The notes: generated from the letters alone by a model not told the origin. Positions 20,661-32,411 are shown, counted from the stretch's first letter. The stretch: 64,000 nucleotides of DNA from Streptomyces sp. H27-H1 (GCF_026627445.1 NZ_JAPNLJ010000004.1:124001-188000); one strand, 5' to 3'. Numbers and translations are program-made.

Positions 20661-21566
20661 GTGTCCGCACGCGAATTCGTGGTCCTCGGCACCGCCAGCC
20701 AGGTGCCCACCCGCCAACGCAACCACAACGGCTACCTGCTGCGCTGGGACGGCGAGGGAATCCTCTTCGATCCGGGCGAGGGCACCCAGCGCCAGATGCT
20801 CCGCGCCGGGGTGGCCGCGCACGACATCAACCGGATCTGCATCACCCACTTCCACGGCGACCACAGCCTCGGCCTCGCCGGGGTGATCCAGCGGATCAAC
20901 CTCGACCGGGTCCCGCACCCCGTCACCGCCCACTACCCGGCCTCGGGGCAGAAGTTCTTCGACCGGCTGCGGTACGCCACGGCCTACCGCGAGACCGTCC
21001 AGCTGGCGCAGGAGCCGGTGGCCGAGGACGGGATCCTGGCGCGCGCAGACGCGTACACCCTGGACGCCGTGCGGCTTTCGCACCCGGTGGAGTCCTTCGG
21101 CTACCGGATCACCGAGCCCGACGGGCGCCGGATACGGCCCGAACTCCTCGCACGGCACGGCATCAAGGGACCGGACGTGGGCCGGATCCAGCGCGAGGGC
21201 AGTCTCGGCGGGGTCACCCTCGAGGAGGTCAGCGAGGCGCGCACCGGCCAGCGGTTCGCCTTCGTGATGGACACCCGGCTCTGCGAGGGCGTCGAGGCGC
21301 TCGCGGCGGGCTGCGACATGCTGGTGATCGAGTCGACGTTCCTCGACGAGGACGTACGCCTGGCCACCGACCACGGGCACCTCACCGCCGGTCAGGCCGC
21401 CCGGGTGGCACGGGACGCGGGCGTACGGCACCTCGTGCTGACCCACTTCTCGCAGCGCTACACCGACCCGTCGGAGTTCGAACGCCAGGCCCGCGCGGCC
21501 GGCTTCGAGGGCGAGCTGACGATCGCCGCCGACCTCGTACGGGTTCCCGTGCCGAAGCGGGCCTAA
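20661..21566 (+). CDS. rnz: Ribonuclease Z
   Basis: This 301-residue metallo-beta-lactamase-fold endonuclease processes tRNA 3' ends. The motifs [40 protein letters not shown], the AxDT-like aspartate segment [10 protein letters not shown], and [11 protein letters not shown] with the distal histidine match tRNase Z. GTG start immediately after the HIT stop, so co-transcription is likely. Confidence 0.9.
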   Translation: MSAREFVVLGTASQVPTRQRNHNGYLLRWDGEGILFDPGEGTQRQMLRAGVAAHDINRICITHFHGDHSLGLAGVIQRINLDRVPHPVTAHYPASGQKFFDRLRYATAYRETVQLAQEPVAEDGILARADAYTLDAVRLSHPVESFGYRITEPDGRRIRPELLARHGIKGPDVGRIQREGSLGGVTLEEVSEARTGQRFAFVMDTRLCEGVEALAAGCDMLVIESTFLDEDVRLATDHGHLTAGQAARVARDAGVRHLVLTHFSQRYTDPSEFERQARAAGFEGELTIAADLVRVPVPKRA

Positions 21567-21605
21567 GGCGGGCCCCGGGGGCCGGCTCCGGCCCCCGGCC
21601 CCTGC

Positions 21606-23045
21606 CTAGAACCCGGCGCCGATCCGCCGCCGGGCCCGCTCGCGGCCCCGGTGGGCCGCCGCCGGGGAGGGCAGCAGCACCCGGAGCGGGGGCAGGCGCA
21701 GCGGGCGGGCGGTGCGGGCGCGGATCCCGGTGAGTGCCACGACCTCCAGCTCCTGCGCGCCGACCCTCGGCACCGAGCCGGCCGGAGTCCCCGCTCCGGC
21801 GGCGAGCAAGGCCGCCGGGGCCCCGCCGCGCCGGCGCACCGAGCCGGGGGTCAGCGGGCGTCCGCCGAGGTGGAGGGCGACCCCGGCCATCGGCCCGGCC
21901 ACGGCCAGCAGCAGGCCCCCGAGGATCAGACCCATGCCGGGGAACCCCGCATCCTCGGCGAGCAGGCTCCCGGTGACGGGCCCGCAGGCCACGCCGAGCG
22001 AGGACGCGGAACCGGCCAGGACGGCCCAGCGCCCGCGCGGGTCGAGGGCGGCGGCGAGGCCGATCGCGTAGGAGAGCACGACGGGGTACGCGGCGTTCCA
22101 CAGGATCTCCCCGGCCGCGAAGGAGCCCAGGTCCCGCGCGTGCGAGGCCAGCACCACGCAGCAGGCGATGACCGCCGTGCCCACGCCCACCGGAACCGCC
22201 CGCCCGAGCCGGGACCCGAGCGCGGAGGCCGCGGTGACCCCGAGCAGCCCGGCGCCGAGCGCGACCGCGAAGACCATCCCGAGGGTGACCTCCGACAGGC
22301 CCGCCTGCTGCGCGCCGATGCGTCCGCTGACGCCCCACAAGGCGTTCTGGGCCAGCGACCACAGCATCAGGGACCCGGCCAGCACCATCCCGGCGCGCGG
22401 GTACGGCAGCCGGCCGGCAACCCGTCCGGCCCGGCCGGCGGCGCCGTCGGCGCGGTCCGCGGGGTTCGCGGGGTCCGTGTGGTCCGTGTGGTCCGTGTGG
22501 CCGGCCGCGCCGAGGCGGCCCGTCGCCGGCCAGCACACCAGGGCGATCAGGGCGATCGCCGCGAACGGCAGCCAGTGCCCGCCGCCGAGCCGCGGCAGGG
22601 CCAGGTACAGGGCCCCGGCGGTCGCCGACACCGACAGCAGCCCCAGCGCGGAGGTCCGGTGCGGGTCGCGCTGCGCCGCGATCCCCGAGGCGGCCACGGC
22701 GGTGGCCGTGCCCGAGCCGAGGCCGCCGACGACGGCGCCGGCGATGACCAGCGGGAGGTACGGGGTGGCGGCTGCCGTGCCGTACCCGAGGACGGCGAGC
22801 AGCAGCCCGAGCCGGGACAGCGAACCCGGCCCGTGGCGGGGGATCTGGGAGGCGAGGGTGAATCCGGCGGCGGCCGAGCCGAGCAGCAGGGCCGAGCCGA
22901 TCAGTCCGGCCTGCGCGGGGCTCAGCGGGAGGTGCGCGTCGAGCCGGCCGACGAGGGTCGGCAGCAGGTACGGGGCGACGTAACCGGAGGTGAAGAGTGC
23001 GACGAGCGGCCAGGCGGCGGGCGGCGCGGGGGTGCGGTCGGGCAC
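21606..23045 (-). CDS. MFS transporter
   Basis: This protein of about 479 residues has around 12 hydrophobic segments in two halves, separated by a central loop with HTD repeats (three identical 9-nt units at 22473-22499). The first half contains LPTLVGRLDAHLPLSPAQAG and GLGSGTATAVAASG, and the second WGVSGRIGAQQAGLSEVTLG. Substrate is unknown. The C-terminal tail of roughly 75 residues is Arg-rich and not membrane-like. The GTG start is preceded by CAGGAAA; an upstream ATG at 23120 is less likely. It is encoded convergently with rnz and divergently from the PfkB kinase gene. Confidence 0.8.
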   Translation of the reverse strand: MPDRTPAPPAAWPLVALFTSGYVAPYLLPTLVGRLDAHLPLSPAQAGLIGSALLLGSAAAGFTLASQIPRHGPGSLSRLGLLLAVLGYGTAAATPYLPLVIAGAVVGGLGSGTATAVAASGIAAQRDPHRTSALGLLSVSATAGALYLALPRLGGGHWLPFAAIALIALVCWPATGRLGAAGHTDHTDHTDPANPADRADGAAGRAGRVAGRLPYPRAGMVLAGSLMLWSLAQNALWGVSGRIGAQQAGLSEVTLGMVFAVALGAGLLGVTAASALGSRLGRAVPVGVGTAVIACCVVLASHARDLGSFAAGEILWNAAYPVVLSYAIGLAAALDPRGRWAVLAGSASSLGVACGPVTGSLLAEDAGFPGMGLILGGLLLAVAGPMAGVALHLGGRPLTPGSVRRRGGAPAALLAAGAGTPAGSVPRVGAQELEVVALTGIRARTARPLRLPPLRVLLPSPAAAHRGRERARRRIGAGF

Positions 23046-23297
23046 GGGTTTTTCCTGGTGGTGCTGGTGGAGCGTGAGATTCCGCAAGAGCGCGGGGCTC
23101 ATATTTACCAAGCGGCCCAAACTCCCGAGAAGGGCGTCCGGGCGGTGATCTGCGTCACACTGTATTCCGGGTCCTCCCGGGCGGGAGGGCCTGACGGCGG
23201 AGATGGGTTGAGCCCAGTGGAGAGACGTGGGTCAGCCGAGTGAAGAAACGACCCGCCAAGATCTGAAGCGCGCGCCGAACCGAACGGGGAGTACATC

Positions 23298-24395
23298 GTG
23301 ACCAGTCGCAGCAGCCGGGACAGCCTCGACCCCGCCGTGGACCCGCTCGGTCCGCTGCGAGACCCGCAAGAGCCGGGCTGCGACGTCTTCCTGACCGGCA
23401 CGGTCTTCCTCGACATCATCTTCACCGGCCTCGACTCGGCCCCGGTGCGCGGCACGGAGTCCTGGGCGCGCGGCATGGGTTCCAGCCCCGGCGGCGTCGC
23501 CAACATGGCCACCGCCCTCGCCCGGCTCGGCCTGCGCACCTCCCTCGCCGCCGCCTTCGGCGACGACCACTACGGGGAGTACTGCTGGGACGCCCTCGAG
23601 CAGGGCGAGGGCATCGACCTGTCGATGTCACGCACCGTCCCCGGCTGGCACAGTCCCGTCACCGTCTCGATGGCGTACGAGGGCGAGCGCACGATGGTCT
23701 CCCACGGCCACGAGGCCCCGCCCCCGGCGGGCCCCGGACCGTTCCCCCAGTGCCCGCCCCGCGCCCGCGCGGCCGTGGCCTCGCTCGGCCCGGGCGGTGG
23801 CGAGGCCTGGGTCGGCGAGGCGGCCCGGCGCGGGGCCCGGGTCTTCGCCGACGTCGGCTGGGACGACAGCGGGCGCTGGGACCTGGGGACGCTGGCCGGC
23901 CTGGAGCACTGCGAGGCCTTCCTCCCCAACGCCGGGGAGGCGATGGCCTACACGCGCACCGACTGCCCGCGCGCGGCGGCCCGGGCGCTCGCCGACCGGG
24001 TCCCGATCGCGGTGGTGACGATGGGCTCCGAGGGCTCCTACGCGGTGGACGGGCGGACCGGGGAGACGGCCGAGGTCCCCGCGATCGTGGTCGACGCCCT
24101 GGATCCGACCGGCGCGGGCGACGTGTACGTGGCGGGCTTCCTGACCGGCACCCTCGCCGAGTGGCCGCTGGCGGACCGGCTCGCCTTCGCGGGCCTGACA
24201 GCGGCCCTGTCGGTGCAGGAGTTCGGCGGCTCCCTGTCGGCGCCCGGCTGGCCGGAGGTGGCCCACTGGTGGCGCACCGCCCCGGAGGCCCTGCGCGGGC
24301 GCTACGGCTTCCTGGACGACCTGGTCCCGCGGACCGCCGCCCCGGCCAGCCGGCGCAGGGCGGTCCCGACGATCGGCTTCCGGCAGTCGGCGTAG
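23298..24395 (+). CDS. PfkB family carbohydrate kinase
   Basis: This 365-residue ribokinase-fold sugar/nucleoside kinase carries the PfkB signatures GGVANMATALARLGL and DPTGAGDVYVAGF, the latter holding the catalytic aspartate and anion hole, plus LPNAGEAMAYT and VVTMGSEGSY. Substrate is not deducible. GTG start. The C-terminal 50 residues beyond the kinase core are basic. It is transcribed away from the MFS transporter; a sugar-uptake/phosphorylation link is possible but not shown. Confidence 0.87.
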   Translation: MTSRSSRDSLDPAVDPLGPLRDPQEPGCDVFLTGTVFLDIIFTGLDSAPVRGTESWARGMGSSPGGVANMATALARLGLRTSLAAAFGDDHYGEYCWDALEQGEGIDLSMSRTVPGWHSPVTVSMAYEGERTMVSHGHEAPPPAGPGPFPQCPPRARAAVASLGPGGGEAWVGEAARRGARVFADVGWDDSGRWDLGTLAGLEHCEAFLPNAGEAMAYTRTDCPRAAARALADRVPIAVVTMGSEGSYAVDGRTGETAEVPAIVVDALDPTGAGDVYVAGFLTGTLAEWPLADRLAFAGLTAALSVQEFGGSLSAPGWPEVAHWWRTAPEALRGRYGFLDDLVPRTAAPASRRRAVPTIGFRQSA

Positions 24396-24584
24396 GGCCC
24401 GGCCGGGCGGGGCCGTAAGGGCGGCGCCCCCGTACCGGACCGGCGGCCCCGTACGGGAGCTCCTGCGGGAGCCCCGTAAAACCCCTCGGGGACCGAGCGT
24501 CGGCGACGTACCCTTGGAAGTCCGGTGGCCGTCGATCGGCGCGGCCCCTCAGTGGGAGGTATGCGCAGGCCACAGTGCCGGCCC

Positions 24585-25631
24585 ATGACTCAGACACCGA
24601 CAGCCAAGACTCCGGCGCCGGGACAGGCGCGAGCCCACTTCACCGTCCCGGCCACCCATCCGATGGTGTCCGTCCTCGGTTCGGGCGACGCCCTGCTGCG
24701 CGTGATCGAGAAGGCCTTCCCGAAGGCCGACATCCATGTCCGGGGCAATCAGGTCAGCGCGATCGGCGCGGCGGCGGAAGTCGCGCTGATCCAGCGCCTG
24801 TTCGACGAGATGATGCTGGTGCTCCGCACCGGGCAGCCGATGACGGAGGACGCAGTGGAACGCTCGATCGCCATGCTCAAGTCCAGTGGCAACGGCAAGG
24901 GACCGAACGAGACGCCCGCCGAGGTGCTCACCCAGAACATCCTCTCCAGCCGCGGCCGCACCATCCGCCCGATGACCCTCAACCAGAAGCGGTACGTCGA
25001 CGCGATCGACAAGAACACGATCGTCTTCGGAATCGGGCCCGCTGGTACCGGCAAGACCTACCTGGCCATGGCCAAGGCGGTCCAGGCCCTGCAGTCCAAG
25101 CAGGTCAGCCGGATCATCCTGACCCGCCCGGCGGTGGAGGCCGGCGAGCGCCTGGGCTTCCTCCCCGGCACCCTCTTCGACAAGATCGACCCGTACCTGC
25201 GCCCGCTCTACGACGCGCTGCACGACATGATCGACCCGGACTCGATCCCCCGCCTGATGGCGGCGGGCACGATCGAGGTCGCGCCGCTGGCATACATGAG
25301 GGGTCGCACGCTCAATGAGGCGTTCGTCGTGCTCGACGAGGCGCAGAACACCACCCCCGAGCAGATGAAGATGTTCCTGACCCGGCTCGGGTTCGACTCG
25401 AAGATCGTCGTCACCGGCGACGTGACCCAGGTCGACCTGCCCGGCGGTGCCAAGAGCGGTCTGCGGCAGGTGCAGGACATCCTCGACGGGGTTCCGGACA
25501 TCGCCTTCTCGCGGCTCACGTCCGAGGATGTCGTCCGGCACAAGCTGGTCGGCCGTATCGTCGACGCGTACGAGAAGTACGACGACAGCCAGGACGGGAA
25601 GCCGTCCCGGAACGGCTACCAGCGGAAGTAG
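24585..25631 (+). CDS. phoH: PhoH family ATPase
   Basis: This 348-residue cytoplasmic PhoH-like P-loop NTPase is of the class that travels with YbeY. A KH-like N-terminal part ([13 protein letters not shown]) precedes the ATPase with Walker [30 protein letters not shown], Walker [15 protein letters not shown] and sensor [15 protein letters not shown] role in RNA metabolism is inferred from the family and from coupling to ybeY. The ATG opens the usual MTQTPTA start; ATG 24561, two bases after GGGAGG, is an alternative. Confidence 0.93.
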   Translation: MTQTPTAKTPAPGQARAHFTVPATHPMVSVLGSGDALLRVIEKAFPKADIHVRGNQVSAIGAAAEVALIQRLFDEMMLVLRTGQPMTEDAVERSIAMLKSSGNGKGPNETPAEVLTQNILSSRGRTIRPMTLNQKRYVDAIDKNTIVFGIGPAGTGKTYLAMAKAVQALQSKQVSRIILTRPAVEAGERLGFLPGTLFDKIDPYLRPLYDALHDMIDPDSIPRLMAAGTIEVAPLAYMRGRTLNEAFVVLDEAQNTTPEQMKMFLTRLGFDSKIVVTGDVTQVDLPGGAKSGLRQVQDILDGVPDIAFSRLTSEDVVRHKLVGRIVDAYEKYDDSQDGKPSRNGYQRK

Positions 25632-25644
25632 AACCCAGCGCACC

Positions 25645-26142
25645 ATGTCGATCGACGTCAACAACGAGTCCGGAACCGAGGTCGACGAGCGGGCGATCCT
25701 CGACATCGCCCGCTACGCGCTCACCCGGATGCGGATCCACCCGCTCTCGGAGCTCTCCGTCATCGTCGTCGACGAGGAGGCGATGGAGCAGCTCCACATC
25801 CAGTGGATGGACCTGCCCGGACCCACCGACGTCATGTCCTTCCCGATGGACGAACTGCGTCCGCCGTCGAAGGACGACGAGGAGCCCCCGCAGGGGCTCC
25901 TCGGTGACATCGTGCTCTGCCCCGAGGTGGCGAAGAAGCAGGGCGAGGACGCCCCGACGCAGCACTCCATGGACGAGGAGCTCCAGCTCCTGACCGTTCA
26001 CGGAGTGCTGCACCTGCTGGGGTACGACCACGAGGAGCCGGACGAGAAGGTCGAGATGTTCGGCCTCCAGGCGGCCATCGTCGACGGCTGGCGCGGTGAG
26101 CGCGGCGTCACGGGCCCGTCTCCGGCCCCCACCGTCTCGTGA
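25645..26142 (+). CDS. ybeY: rRNA maturation endoribonuclease YbeY
   Basis: This 165-residue zinc-dependent endoribonuclease acts in 16S rRNA 3'-end maturation and ribosome quality control. The metal-binding motif [16 protein letters not shown] (HGxxHLxGYDH) is intact, and [17 protein letters not shown] is the other family hallmark. It starts 13 nt after phoH and ends overlapping the corC GTG by four bases, in the conserved phoH-ybeY-corC operon. Confidence 0.95.
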   Translation: MSIDVNNESGTEVDERAILDIARYALTRMRIHPLSELSVIVVDEEAMEQLHIQWMDLPGPTDVMSFPMDELRPPSKDDEEPPQGLLGDIVLCPEVAKKQGEDAPTQHSMDEELQLLTVHGVLHLLGYDHEEPDEKVEMFGLQAAIVDGWRGERGVTGPSPAPTVS

Positions 26143-27443
26143 CCGCCCCCCAGCTGATCACCGGGGCCGTCCTGCTGGTCGTAGTGGCCTGGTTCGCCGC
26201 GTGCGCCGAGTCCGGGATCGCCCGGATCTCAGCCTTCCGCGCCGAACAGGCCGTACGGGAGGGCCGGCGCGGCAGCGCGAAGCTGGCCCAGGTCGCCGGC
26301 GACCCCACCCGCTACGTCAATGTCGCGCTGCTGGTCCGGGTGACCTGCGAGATGGCGGCCGGCGTGCTCGTCACGTACGTCTGCCTCGACGAGTTCGGGG
26401 AGAACTGGACGGCGCTGCTCGTGGCCATCGCCGTGATGGTGCTCGTGTCGTACGTGGCGGTCGGGGTGTCCCCGCGCACCATCGGCCGGCAGCACCCGCT
26501 GAACACGGCGACGGCGGCGGCCTACGTCCTCGTACCGCTCGCCCGGATCATGGGGCCGATCCCGCAGCTGCTGATCCTCCTCGGCAACGCGCTCACGCCC
26601 GGGAAGGGCTTCCGCAAGGGCCCCTTCGCCTCCGAGGCGGAATTGCGCGCGATGGTCGACCTGGCGGAGAAGGAATCGCTGATCGAGGACGACGAGCGCC
26701 GCATGGTGCACCAGGTTTTCGAGCTCGGCGACACGCTCGTGCGCGAGGTCATGGTGCCGCGCACCGACCTGGTCTGCATCGAGCGGTACAAGACGGTCCG
26801 TCAGGCGACCACGCTCGCCCTGCGGTCCGGCTTCTCGCGCATCCCGGTGACCGGGGAGAACGAGGACGACATCGTCGGCATGGTGTACCTGAAGGACCTG
26901 GTCCGCAAGACGCACATCAGCCGGGACGCGGAGAGTGACCTGGTGTCCACGGCGATAAGGCCCGCGGTGTTCGTGCCGGACACCAAGAACGCGGGCGACC
27001 TGCTGCGCGAGATGCAGTTGGTACGCAACCACGTGGCGGTCGTCATCGACGAGTACGGCGGTACCGCCGGCATCGTCACCATCGAGGACATCCTCGAGGA
27101 GATCGTCGGCGAGATCACCGACGAGTACGACCGCGAACTCCCGCCGGTGGAGGAGCTGGGCGGGGACCGCTACCGGGTCACCGCACGACTGGACATCACC
27201 GACCTCGGTGAACTGTTCAAGGTGGACTCCTTCGACGACGAGGACGTGGAGACGGTCGGCGGACTGCTCGCCAAGGCTCTGGGCCGGGTGCCGATCGCCG
27301 GCGCCTCCGCGGTGGTGGACCTGCCGGACGGGCGGCCGCTGCGGCTGACGGCGGAGTCCCCGGCCGGACGACGGAACAAGATCGTGACGGTGCTCGTGGA
27401 GCCGGTGGGTCCGGCCGCGGAAGCGGACGGGGGTCCGGAATGA
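26139..27443 (+). CDS. CNNM/CorC-HlyC family membrane protein
   Basis: This 434-residue protein has an N-terminal DUF21 (CNNM) membrane domain of about 150 residues with three to four helices ([25 protein letters not shown]-like [14 protein letters not shown]). Paired CBS domains follow ([56 protein letters not shown]) and a C-terminal CorC_HlyC domain. The family is linked to magnesium/cobalt efflux; the older 'hemolysin' label is not supported functionally. GTG start overlaps ybeY (GTGA), and the stop overlaps the next gene (ATGA). Confidence 0.93.
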   Translation: MTAPQLITGAVLLVVVAWFAACAESGIARISAFRAEQAVREGRRGSAKLAQVAGDPTRYVNVALLVRVTCEMAAGVLVTYVCLDEFGENWTALLVAIAVMVLVSYVAVGVSPRTIGRQHPLNTATAAAYVLVPLARIMGPIPQLLILLGNALTPGKGFRKGPFASEAELRAMVDLAEKESLIEDDERRMVHQVFELGDTLVREVMVPRTDLVCIERYKTVRQATTLALRSGFSRIPVTGENEDDIVGMVYLKDLVRKTHISRDAESDLVSTAIRPAVFVPDTKNAGDLLREMQLVRNHVAVVIDEYGGTAGIVTIEDILEEIVGEITDEYDRELPPVEELGGDRYRVTARLDITDLGELFKVDSFDDEDVETVGGLLAKALGRVPIAGASAVVDLPDGRPLRLTAESPAGRRNKIVTVLVEPVGPAAEADGGPE

Positions 27444-27802
27444 CACCGGCGCAGCTGCGCGCGTTCTGCCTGGGGTTCAACGCGGCGGTGGAGGAGTTCC
27501 CTTTCAACCCGGAGACCTCGGTGTTCAAGGTGCTGGGGAAGGTGTTCGCGCTGAGCGCGCTGGACGCCGACCCGCTGAAGGCCAACCTGAAGTGCGACCC
27601 GGAGCAGGCGGTGCGGCTGCGGGCGGAGCACGAGGCGATCGTGCCGGGCTGGCACATGAACAAGCGGCACTGGAACACGGTGACGGTGGGCGGGCCGGGG
27701 GCGCTGCCCGATGCGCTGGTCCGGGAGCTGGTCGAGGACTCGTACGACCTGGTGGTCGCGGGGCTGCCGAGGGCGGAGCGGCTGAGGCTCGACCGGCCGT
27801 AG
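27440..27802 (+). CDS. MmcQ/YjbR family DNA-binding-like protein
   Basis: This 120-residue protein belongs to the MmcQ/YjbR (CyaY-like fold) family: FPFNPETSVFKVLGKVFAL, LKANLKCDPEQAVRLR and PGWHMNKRHWNTV are typical. Biochemical function is not established for the family, and DNA binding is only suggested from structure. It is the last gene of the phoH-ybeY-corC operon, joined by a 4-bp overlap. Confidence 0.9.
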   Translation: MTPAQLRAFCLGFNAAVEEFPFNPETSVFKVLGKVFALSALDADPLKANLKCDPEQAVRLRAEHEAIVPGWHMNKRHWNTVTVGGPGALPDALVRELVEDSYDLVVAGLPRAERLRLDRP

Positions 27803-27980
27803 TGGCTCGGGCCCGACAGGGCCCGGCGTTCCGGCGGACCCGGCGTTCCGGACCGCGGAACGGAGGAGGGGTCCAAGGTCATCGATCACGGGACCTTCAG
27901 GGCCGTGGATCCGCTTACGCAGCGCTTAGTTTTGTCCCTGCGCCACCAAGAGCCCGGGGGGACACCGGGGGTGGAGGGGA

Positions 27981-28023
27981 GAGCGCGTCGGCGGGGTCGT
28001 CGTGCGGCCCCGCCGACGCGCTC
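27981..28023 (+). terminator. 16-bp perfect hairpin after the phoH operon
   Basis: GAGCGCGTCGGCGGGG (27981-27996) pairs perfectly with 28008-28023 around an 11-nt loop. A TATGCT -10 begins three bases later. It therefore probably ends the phoH operon and insulates the next, leaderless gene. Confidence 0.75.
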
Positions 28024-28025
28024 CA

Positions 28026-28041
28026 TATGCTTCGGGCTATG
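28026..28041 (+). promoter_or_regulatory. Leaderless promoter of the deaminase-like gene
   Basis: TATGCT, seven bases, ATG. No Shine-Dalgarno lies between the preceding hairpin and the start codon, so the mRNA is predicted to begin at the ATG. Confidence 0.6.
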
Positions 28042-28395
28042 ACCGACAGCACCGGGATCGACCCCGAAGACACCAAGATCATCACACTGGCGCGCAGCGC
28101 CCGGGCCCGCAACGGCGTGCCCGAGGGCGCGGCGGTCCGGGACGAGACCGGCCGTACGTACGTCGCCGGCACGGTGGCGCTGGACTCCCTGAAGCTGAGC
28201 GCCCTCCAGACGGCCGTCGCGATGGCGGTGGCCAGCGGCGCCCAGTCCCTGGAGGCGGCGGCGGTCGTCAGCGCGGCGGACGCCCCCGCCGACGCCGACC
28301 GCGCGGCGGTCCGCGACCTCGGCGGTCCGGACACGCCGGTCCTCCTGGCAGACCCGGACGGCACCCTGAAGTCCACCACGGCAGCGGGCGCCTAG
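28039..28395 (+). CDS. Cytidine-deaminase-like protein lacking catalytic residues
   Basis: This 118-residue protein fits the small cytidine deaminase fold: LARSARARNGVPEGAAVRDE, TYVAGTVALDSLKLSALQTA, VAMAVASGAQSLEAAAVVS. The position of the zinc-binding/catalytic C-A-E is occupied by SAL (SALQTAVAMAV), and no PCxxC motif exists near the C-terminus. It should therefore be unable to bind the catalytic zinc or deaminate cytidine. A structural, nucleoside-sensing or ribosome-associated role would be guesswork. In related genomes this gene precedes era; here about 5 kb separate them. Confidence 0.75.
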   Translation: MTDSTGIDPEDTKIITLARSARARNGVPEGAAVRDETGRTYVAGTVALDSLKLSALQTAVAMAVASGAQSLEAAAVVSAADAPADADRAAVRDLGGPDTPVLLADPDGTLKSTTAAGA

Positions 28396-28425
28396 GCCGT
28401 CAGGCGGGGCGGGGCGTCGGACCGG

Positions 28426-29763
28426 TCAGGCCGTGGCGGCCCCGGCGGCCGAGCGGCGGCGGATGACCATCGCCATCAGGGCGGCCATCGCGCACAGGGC
28501 GCCCGAGGCGTACCAGACGGGGTCGTACGAGCCGAAGGCGTCGCGCGCCAGGCCGCCGAGGAAGGCCACCGTGGCCGCGCCGATCTGGTGCGAGGCCAGG
28601 ACCCAGCCGAAGACGATGGCGCCTTCCTCGCCGTAGTGCTCGCGGCACAGCGCGATCGTCGGCGGGACGGTCGCGACCCAGTCCAGCCCGTAGAAGACGA
28701 TGAAGAACAGCATCGGCGGGTGCACGGTCGGGGCCAGCAGCATCGGGAGGAAGAGCAGAGAGATCCCGCGCAGGGCGTAGTAGACGGCGAGGAGGCGGCG
28801 CGATTCGAAGCGGTCCGTCAGCCAGCCGGAGAACACCGTGCCGATCACGTCGAACACGCCGATCACGGCGAGGAGCCCGGCCGCGGCCGTCACCGGCATG
28901 CCGTGGTCGTGGGCCGACGGGACGAAGTGGGTCTTCACCAGGCCGTTGGTCGAGGCCCCGCAGATCGCGAAGGTGCCGGCCAGCAGCCAGAAGGGTCCGG
29001 TCCGGGCCGCCTTGACCAGTACGCGCACCGCCCGGCGGGCGGCCCCGGGGACGGGCGCGGGCTTGGCCGTGTACGCGCCCCCGTACGGGGTGGTCCCGAT
29101 GTCCGCAGGATGGTCGCGCAGCAGCAGCCAGACGAAGGGCACGACGGCCAGGGCCGCCAGCGAGACGGTGACCGCCGCCGGGCGCCAGCCGTGGTGTTCC
29201 ACCTGCCAGGCCAGCAGCGGCAGGAAGACCAGCTGGCCGGAGGCGCCGGCGGCGGTCAGGATGCCGGTGACCAGGCCGCGCCGGGCGACGAACCAGCGGT
29301 TGGTGACCGTCGCGGCGAAGGCCAGTGCCATCGAGCCGCTCCCGAGCCCGACCAGGACGCCCCAGTACAGGATCAGTTGCCAGGAGGAGGTCATCCACAC
29401 CGTGGCGACCGATCCGGCGGCTATGACGGTCAGCGCGAGAGCGACGACCCTGCGGATGCCGAAGCGGTCCATCAGCGCGGCGGCGAAGGGTGCGGTGAGC
29501 CCGTACAGCGCGAGGTTCACGGAGACGGCGAGGCCGATCGTGCCGCGCGACCAGTCGAACTCCTCGTGCAGCGGCTCTATGAGCAGTCCGGGGAGCGAGG
29601 CGAAGGCGGCGGCGCCGATGATCGTCACGAAGGCGACGGCCGCGACGAACCAGGCGCGGTGGACACGGTGTCGCCGCGGTGCGCCGGGGGCGGGCGTGGA
29701 GGCGGGCGTCGAGGCGGGTGCAGGTGCGGAGGAGGGGCCGGGTCCCGGGGCTGTGTGCGTCAC
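28426..29763 (-). CDS. MFS transporter (monocarboxylate/OFA-like)
   Basis: This 445-residue protein has 12 predicted transmembrane helices. The motifs HEEFDWSRGTIGLAVSVNLA, DRFGIRRVVALAL and NRWFVARRGLVTGIL are typical of MFS members of the oxalate/formate antiporter and monocarboxylate type. The His/Pro/Ala-rich N-terminus (residues 1-35) is low-complexity. It is divergently transcribed from a GlxA-type regulator across 71 bp, so it is probably the regulator's target. Substrate is unknown. Confidence 0.85.
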   Translation of the reverse strand: MTHTAPGPGPSSAPAPASTPASTPAPGAPRRHRVHRAWFVAAVAFVTIIGAAAFASLPGLLIEPLHEEFDWSRGTIGLAVSVNLALYGLTAPFAAALMDRFGIRRVVALALTVIAAGSVATVWMTSSWQLILYWGVLVGLGSGSMALAFAATVTNRWFVARRGLVTGILTAAGASGQLVFLPLLAWQVEHHGWRPAAVTVSLAALAVVPFVWLLLRDHPADIGTTPYGGAYTAKPAPVPGAARRAVRVLVKAARTGPFWLLAGTFAICGASTNGLVKTHFVPSAHDHGMPVTAAAGLLAVIGVFDVIGTVFSGWLTDRFESRRLLAVYYALRGISLLFLPMLLAPTVHPPMLFFIVFYGLDWVATVPPTIALCREHYGEEGAIVFGWVLASHQIGAATVAFLGGLARDAFGSYDPVWYASGALCAMAALMAMVIRRRSAAGAATA

Positions 29764-29822
29764 GCCGCCAGTTTCCGGCCGTGGGCGACTCCTACGACAG
29801 TGGCCTGAACGACATGCTTCGA

Positions 29823-29837
29823 TATGATCGGGCCATG
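29823..29837 (+). promoter_or_regulatory. Leaderless promoter of the GlxA-type regulator
   Basis: TATGAT ends six bases before the ATG, with no Shine-Dalgarno. The 71-bp divergent spacer must also hold the MFS promoter and any operator. Confidence 0.55.
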
Positions 29838-30866
29838 GAGACTCGCGCGCACCGTGTCGTCGTCCTGGCCCTCGCGGGGCTGCTGCCCTTCGAGCTCGGG
29901 ATCCCGCACCGGATCTTCGGCCGTGCCCTGGGCGCGGACGGGCGGCCGCTCTACGAGATCCTCACCTGCGGGCTCGCCCCCGGCCCGGTGCCCACGGACG
30001 CCGACTTCGCCATCCACGTCGAGCACGGCCCGGAGCTGCTGGCCACGGCCGACACCGTGGTGGTCCCCGCCTCCTACGAACTGGGCCCGGTCCACAGCGA
30101 GGGCCGGCTCACCCCCGAACTCGTCGCCGCCCTCGCACACATAAGGCCCGGCACGCGGCTCGTCTCCATCTGCACGGGCGGCTACGTCCTCGCCGCCGCC
30201 GGCTTCCTGGACGGCCGCCGGGCCACCACCCACTGGGCCTCCGCCGAGCACTTCCAGCGGACCTTCCCGGCCGTACTGGTCGACCCCGGCGTGCTCTACA
30301 CCGACGACGGGGACGTTCTCACCTCCGCCGGAGTCGCCGCCGGGATCGACCTGTGCCTGCACATCGTGCGCCGCGACCACGGCGTGGCCGTCGCCAACGA
30401 CGTGGCCCGGCGCACCGTCGTACCGCCGCACCGCGAGGGCGGGCAGGCGCAGTTCATCGCCCGCCCGGTGCCGCAGCCGCAGCGGTCGGCCACCGGCGCG
30501 GCCCGCGCCTGGGTGCTGGACCGGCTGCACGAACCGCTGCTGCTGACCGACCTGGCCCGGCAAGAGGCGGTCTCCGTGCGGACCTTCACGCGCCGGTTCC
30601 GCGAGGAGTCGGGGCTCAGCCCGGGCGAATGGATCGTCGGGCAGCGGGTGGAGCGGGCCCGGGCGCTGCTGGAGCAGACCGACCTGCCGATGGAACACGT
30701 GGCCCGGGAAGCGGGCTTCGGGACCGCGCAGTCGTTGCGCAAACACGTCCAGGCGGCGCTCGGCGTGAGCCCGACGGCCTACCGGCGGACCTTCCGGGAG
30801 ACCGCACCGGGCGCCACCCTGCCATCTCCTGATGGGACATCAGTTGGTGCCGGGTCCGTGCATTGA
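29835..30866 (+). CDS. GlxA family transcriptional regulator (DJ-1/PfpI plus AraC)
   Basis: This 343-residue regulator has an N-terminal DJ-1/PfpI-like amidotransferase domain (VLALAGLLPFELGIPHRIFG, LVSICTGGYVLAAAGFLDGR with the nucleophile-elbow cysteine ICTGG) and a C-terminal AraC pair of helix-turn-helix motifs (TRRFREESGLSPGEWI, VAREAGFGTAQSLRKHV). Such regulators usually control an adjacent gene, here the divergent MFS transporter. The ATG is chosen by the -10 six bases upstream and by domain start; longer in-frame starts overlap the transporter promoter. Confidence 0.9.
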   Translation: METRAHRVVVLALAGLLPFELGIPHRIFGRALGADGRPLYEILTCGLAPGPVPTDADFAIHVEHGPELLATADTVVVPASYELGPVHSEGRLTPELVAALAHIRPGTRLVSICTGGYVLAAAGFLDGRRATTHWASAEHFQRTFPAVLVDPGVLYTDDGDVLTSAGVAAGIDLCLHIVRRDHGVAVANDVARRTVVPPHREGGQAQFIARPVPQPQRSATGAARAWVLDRLHEPLLLTDLARQEAVSVRTFTRRFREESGLSPGEWIVGQRVERARALLEQTDLPMEHVAREAGFGTAQSLRKHVQAALGVSPTAYRRTFRETAPGATLPSPDGTSVGAGSVH

Positions 30867-30929
30867 CTTATCCCCCCGCCCACTCGTGAATGGCCCCCTG
30901 GCGGGGTTCGGGATCCCAGGGGGCGGTCA

Positions 30930-32407
<1,478 letters not shown>

Positions 32408-32411
<4 letters not shown>

